Assembly: GCF_031010195.1 (NCBI RefSeq)
Contig: NZ_JAUAMC010000001.1
Location: forward strand, 682,001-746,000
DNA: 64,000 nt
Direction: 5' to 3'
Origin: Halomonas sp. SpR8
Lineage (GTDB): Bacteria; Pseudomonadota; Gammaproteobacteria; Pseudomonadales; Halomonadaceae
Under the pieces are notes generated by a model. The model did no database searches and was not told where the DNA came from. It saw only the letters and a list, made by a program, of their open reading frames with translations. Positions 61,979 through 64,000 of this stretch are shown piece after piece. The first letter of the stretch is position 1; each line of letters opens with the position of its first letter. The position numbers were made by a program, and so were the translations under genes.

Positions 61979-63325
61979 ATGAATGCAGTAATTCTTGCCG
62001 TGCTGGTGATGGTGGCGCTTTCGCTTGTGCGTGTCTCAGTGGTATTTGCTTTAGTGGTCGGCGCGTTAGTCGGTGGTTTAGTGGGCGGGCTATCGCTTGA
62101 GCAGACGCTGGATGCCTTTAATGAAGGCGTTGGGGGCGGGGCCCAAGTGGCGCTGGCTTATGCCACTTTAGGTGCTTTCGCCGTGGCTATTTCCCGCTCC
62201 GGATTGCCCGATATGTTGGCTAACCGTTTGATAACGCTTTTGGGTAAGGAAACCACTGCCGCCCAGCAGGCGCGGGTCAAAATGTTGCTGCTGACGGCAG
62301 TGCTGTTAGTAGCGATTTCTTCGCAGAATGCGATTCCGGTACATATTGCTTTTATACCGGTGTTGATTCCGCCGCTGTTAACCGTAATGAACCGCTTAAA
62401 GTTGGATCGTCGTGCGGTAGCCTGTGCGCTCACTTTCGGTTTAACCGCACCCTATATGCTGCTGCCGGTAGGGTTTGGGGCGATTTTCCTTAATGATATT
62501 TTGCTGGCTAATTTGAATAGCGCAGGAGAGCCGTTAGGGCTGGAAATTACCCGTGGCATGGTGCCGATGGCCATGGCGATACCGGTCGGCGGTATGGCGC
62601 TGGGGTTAATCGTTGCGCTGTTTTGGAGCTATCGGCGCCCGCGAGAATACCAGGCCCAAGATATTGCTAACGCTAATGTGACTGAAGGACATGCACCTGC
62701 TCAGCCGCATATGCTGGGGTTAGTAATGTCAGGCGTGGCGATCGTCGCGGCACTTGGTCTGCAGCTTTATAGCGGCTCAATGATATTGGGGGGGTTGGTA
62801 GGGATTGGCCTGCTTTCAATGGGCGGGATCTTTAAATGGCGCGAAGCGGACGACCTGTTTACCAGCGGTATGCGTATGATGGCACTGATTGGCTTTATCA
62901 TGATTTCTGCGGCGGGCTTTGCGGAAGTAATGAAGACCACCGGGGAGATTGACGCTTTGGTGTCAGGGGCCTTTGCGCTATTTGGTGATAACCGTGGCTT
63001 AGCAGCGTTGGTAATGCTGCTGGTAGGGCTGTTTATTACCCTGGGTATTGGCTCGTCGTTCTCAACGATTCCGATTATTGCCGCTATTTTTGTGCCCTTG
63101 GCGGTACAGTTTGGCTTCTCGCCCATGGCCACAGTAGTGCTGGTGGGAACCGCCGCGGCGCTAGGCGACGCTGGCTCGCCAGCATCGGATTCAACCTTGG
63201 GGCCAACCTCAGGCCTTAACGTTGACCGTCAGCACGATCATATGTGGGACAGCGTGGTGCCGACATTTCTGCACTACAACATTCCGTTAGTAGGCTTTGG
63301 CTGGCTAGCGGCGATGATGCTCTAA
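61979..63325 (+). CDS. Na+/H+ antiporter family protein (COG2056 type)
   Basis: 448 residues with about 11-12 hydrophobic segments. Family blocks: [20 protein letters not shown] near residue 40, [40 protein letters not shown] and a C-terminal [20 protein letters not shown] then [11 protein letters not shown]. These are typical of the putative Na+/H+ antiporter or uncharacterised ion/amino acid transporter group. Ion specificity is inferred. ATG 61979. A terminator follows. Confidence 0.87.
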   Translation: MNAVILAVLVMVALSLVRVSVVFALVVGALVGGLVGGLSLEQTLDAFNEGVGGGAQVALAYATLGAFAVAISRSGLPDMLANRLITLLGKETTAAQQARVKMLLLTAVLLVAISSQNAIPVHIAFIPVLIPPLLTVMNRLKLDRRAVACALTFGLTAPYMLLPVGFGAIFLNDILLANLNSAGEPLGLEITRGMVPMAMAIPVGGMALGLIVALFWSYRRPREYQAQDIANANVTEGHAPAQPHMLGLVMSGVAIVAALGLQLYSGSMILGGLVGIGLLSMGGIFKWREADDLFTSGMRMMALIGFIMISAAGFAEVMKTTGEIDALVSGAFALFGDNRGLAALVMLLVGLFITLGIGSSFSTIPIIAAIFVPLAVQFGFSPMATVVLVGTAAALGDAGSPASDSTLGPTSGLNVDRQHDHMWDSVVPTFLHYNIPLVGFGWLAAMML

Positions 63326-63360
63326 AGGGGCTGCTTTAAAACGTCTATTTTAGAATCATA

Positions 63361-63388
63361 AAGGGACAACGCTGGTTGTCCCTTTTTT
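63361..63388. terminator. Terminator between the antiporter gene and trmJ
   Basis: Perfect 10-bp stem aagggacaac/gttgtccctt with loop gctg, followed by tttt on the plus strand. Confidence 0.88.
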
Positions 63389-63426
63389 CTGGTTGTATCT
63401 TTTTTGATTAAGCTGGAGCCTTTTCG

Positions 63427-64000
63427 CTATTTAGGCAGGTGGCTTTCAAACGCGCTTAATAAGCCCCTTAACAATGAAAGCTCTTTGCGGCTGGGCTGTG
63501 CGCGGGCGAAGAGGGCTTGAAGCTGTTCTTCAGTGCGGGCGTGGGGCTGAGTTAAAAAACCGCTATCCTGCATCAAGCGGCCCAGGTGCGCTTGAAAGTG
63601 TAGGAACTGTTCGCGGCTGGGCGGCGTCGCCTCCAGCGGGCGTTGATAAGCAAAGCCGCTGTCCTCGCCTTTACGCCAGGCGCGGTGCACTTCATAAGCC
63701 AGTATCTGTACCGCCTGGGATAAATTCAGAATGCCGTAATCAGGATTGGCAGGAATGCTGGCCTGGTGGGTGCAGCAGCGGATCTCATCATTCGTCAGTC
63801 CCGAGCGTTCGCGCCCAAATACTAGCGCCACTGGCGCCGTTTGCGCGTTCTGGATGACGTCTGCCGCCATCTCATCGGGCTCGTCAAAGTGGGGCAAGGG
63901 CAGGCTGCGTAAGCGCGCACTGGCACCGACGACCTGGACGCAATCGTTAACGGCTTCCTCCAGTGAGTTAACCACACGTGCACTCTCCAGCACATCAGTG
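63427..64000 (-). CDS. trmJ: tRNA (cytidine/uridine-2'-O-)-methyltransferase TrmJ (5' end outside window)
   Basis: The frame is open to the window edge, so the N-terminus (about 60 residues) is missing; the GTG at 63993 is internal. SPOUT-type SAM-binding motifs are visible: VALVFGRERSGLTNDEIRCC, then SIPANPDYGILNLSQAVQIL (the knot region), and a C-terminal TrmJ tail (EEQLQALFARAQPSRKELSL). The enzyme methylates the ribose at tRNA position 32. Confidence 0.9.
   Translation of the reverse strand, partial: TDVLESARVVNSLEEAVNDCVQVVGASARLRSLPLPHFDEPDEMAADVIQNAQTAPVALVFGRERSGLTNDEIRCCTHQASIPANPDYGILNLSQAVQILAYEVHRAWRKGEDSGFAYQRPLEATPPSREQFLHFQAHLGRLMQDSGFLTQPHARTEEQLQALFARAQPSRKELSLLRGLLSAFESHLPK

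Overview
The window reads as chromosomal DNA of a moderately halophilic gammaproteobacterium, most likely Halomonas or another member of the Halomonadaceae. This rests on gene content and organisation (betIBA with an orphan choline-binding protein, a glycerol ABC importer of the glpSTPQUV type, DUF1538/P-II genes, a CcoM-like peptide) and on the moderately GC-rich coding sequence. No species call can be made from sequence alone. Housekeeping genes (proS, nfo, topB, ffs, tRNA-Met, trmJ, fadE) show that it is core chromosome with accessory patches, not a plasmid or phage.

Layout. 1-1.8 kb: the 3' end of an RTX-type secreted protein and its HlyD-family adaptor. 2-5.8 kb: a membrane-anchored coiled-coil protein, a DUF2784 protein, a subtilase with no recognisable signal peptide followed by a small stand-alone propeptide/inhibitor-like protein, and an O-methyltransferase. 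5.8-13.9 kb: a LemA/M48 protease pair, GrpB, a LysE exporter, DUF1330, a divergent azoR/lysR pair and a divergent SDR/araC pair. 13.8-15.6 kb: an AbiE toxin-antitoxin system beside an antitoxin-like remnant. 15.7-23.9 kb: topB, a UbiB-like kinase, GNAT, a SEC-C protein, an AmpG-type permease, a SlyD-like isomerase and a 40-codon gene recognised as probable ccoM. 23.9-26.5 kb: an AT-rich patch with a degenerate-GGDEF/EAL protein. 26.8-28.5 kb: a two-gene unit of a Tat-type small basic repeat protein and an HprK-like kinase fused to a PqqD-like domain, which is the best candidate here for an undescribed modification system. 28.5-36.7 kb: lytic transglycosylase, proS, a lipoprotein, nfo, a GDPD phosphodiesterase, a quinone oxidoreductase and an SLC13 permease.

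36.8-47.4 kb is a complete glycerol-catabolism locus: glpR and glpK on the plus strand, then on the minus strand glpS-T-P-Q-U-V-glpD, driven from a promoter region with two GlpR-like palindromes. Glycerol is imported by the ABC system, phosphorylated by GlpK and oxidised by GlpD. 47.5-50 kb holds fadE. 50.3-55.2 kb holds betIBA and, divergently, an orphan choline-binding protein, with a perfect BetI-type palindrome between them; this converts choline to the osmoprotectant glycine betaine. 55.2-57.6 kb: tRNA-Met, SRP RNA, a DUF3750 protein and a RES-Xre toxin-antitoxin pair. 57.6-60.3 kb: mntR beside a decayed metal-ABC permease, then a P-II-like/DUF1538/DUF1538 operon. The window ends with an MFS permease overlapped by a 42-codon gene, a Na+/H+ antiporter-family protein, and trmJ cut by the window edge.

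A recurring feature is short tandem repeats of 13-17 bp in the gaps between genes (at least seven arrays). Three arrays share a 15-bp period and an AAAAAC-type core, one of them lying in frame inside the subtilase gene.
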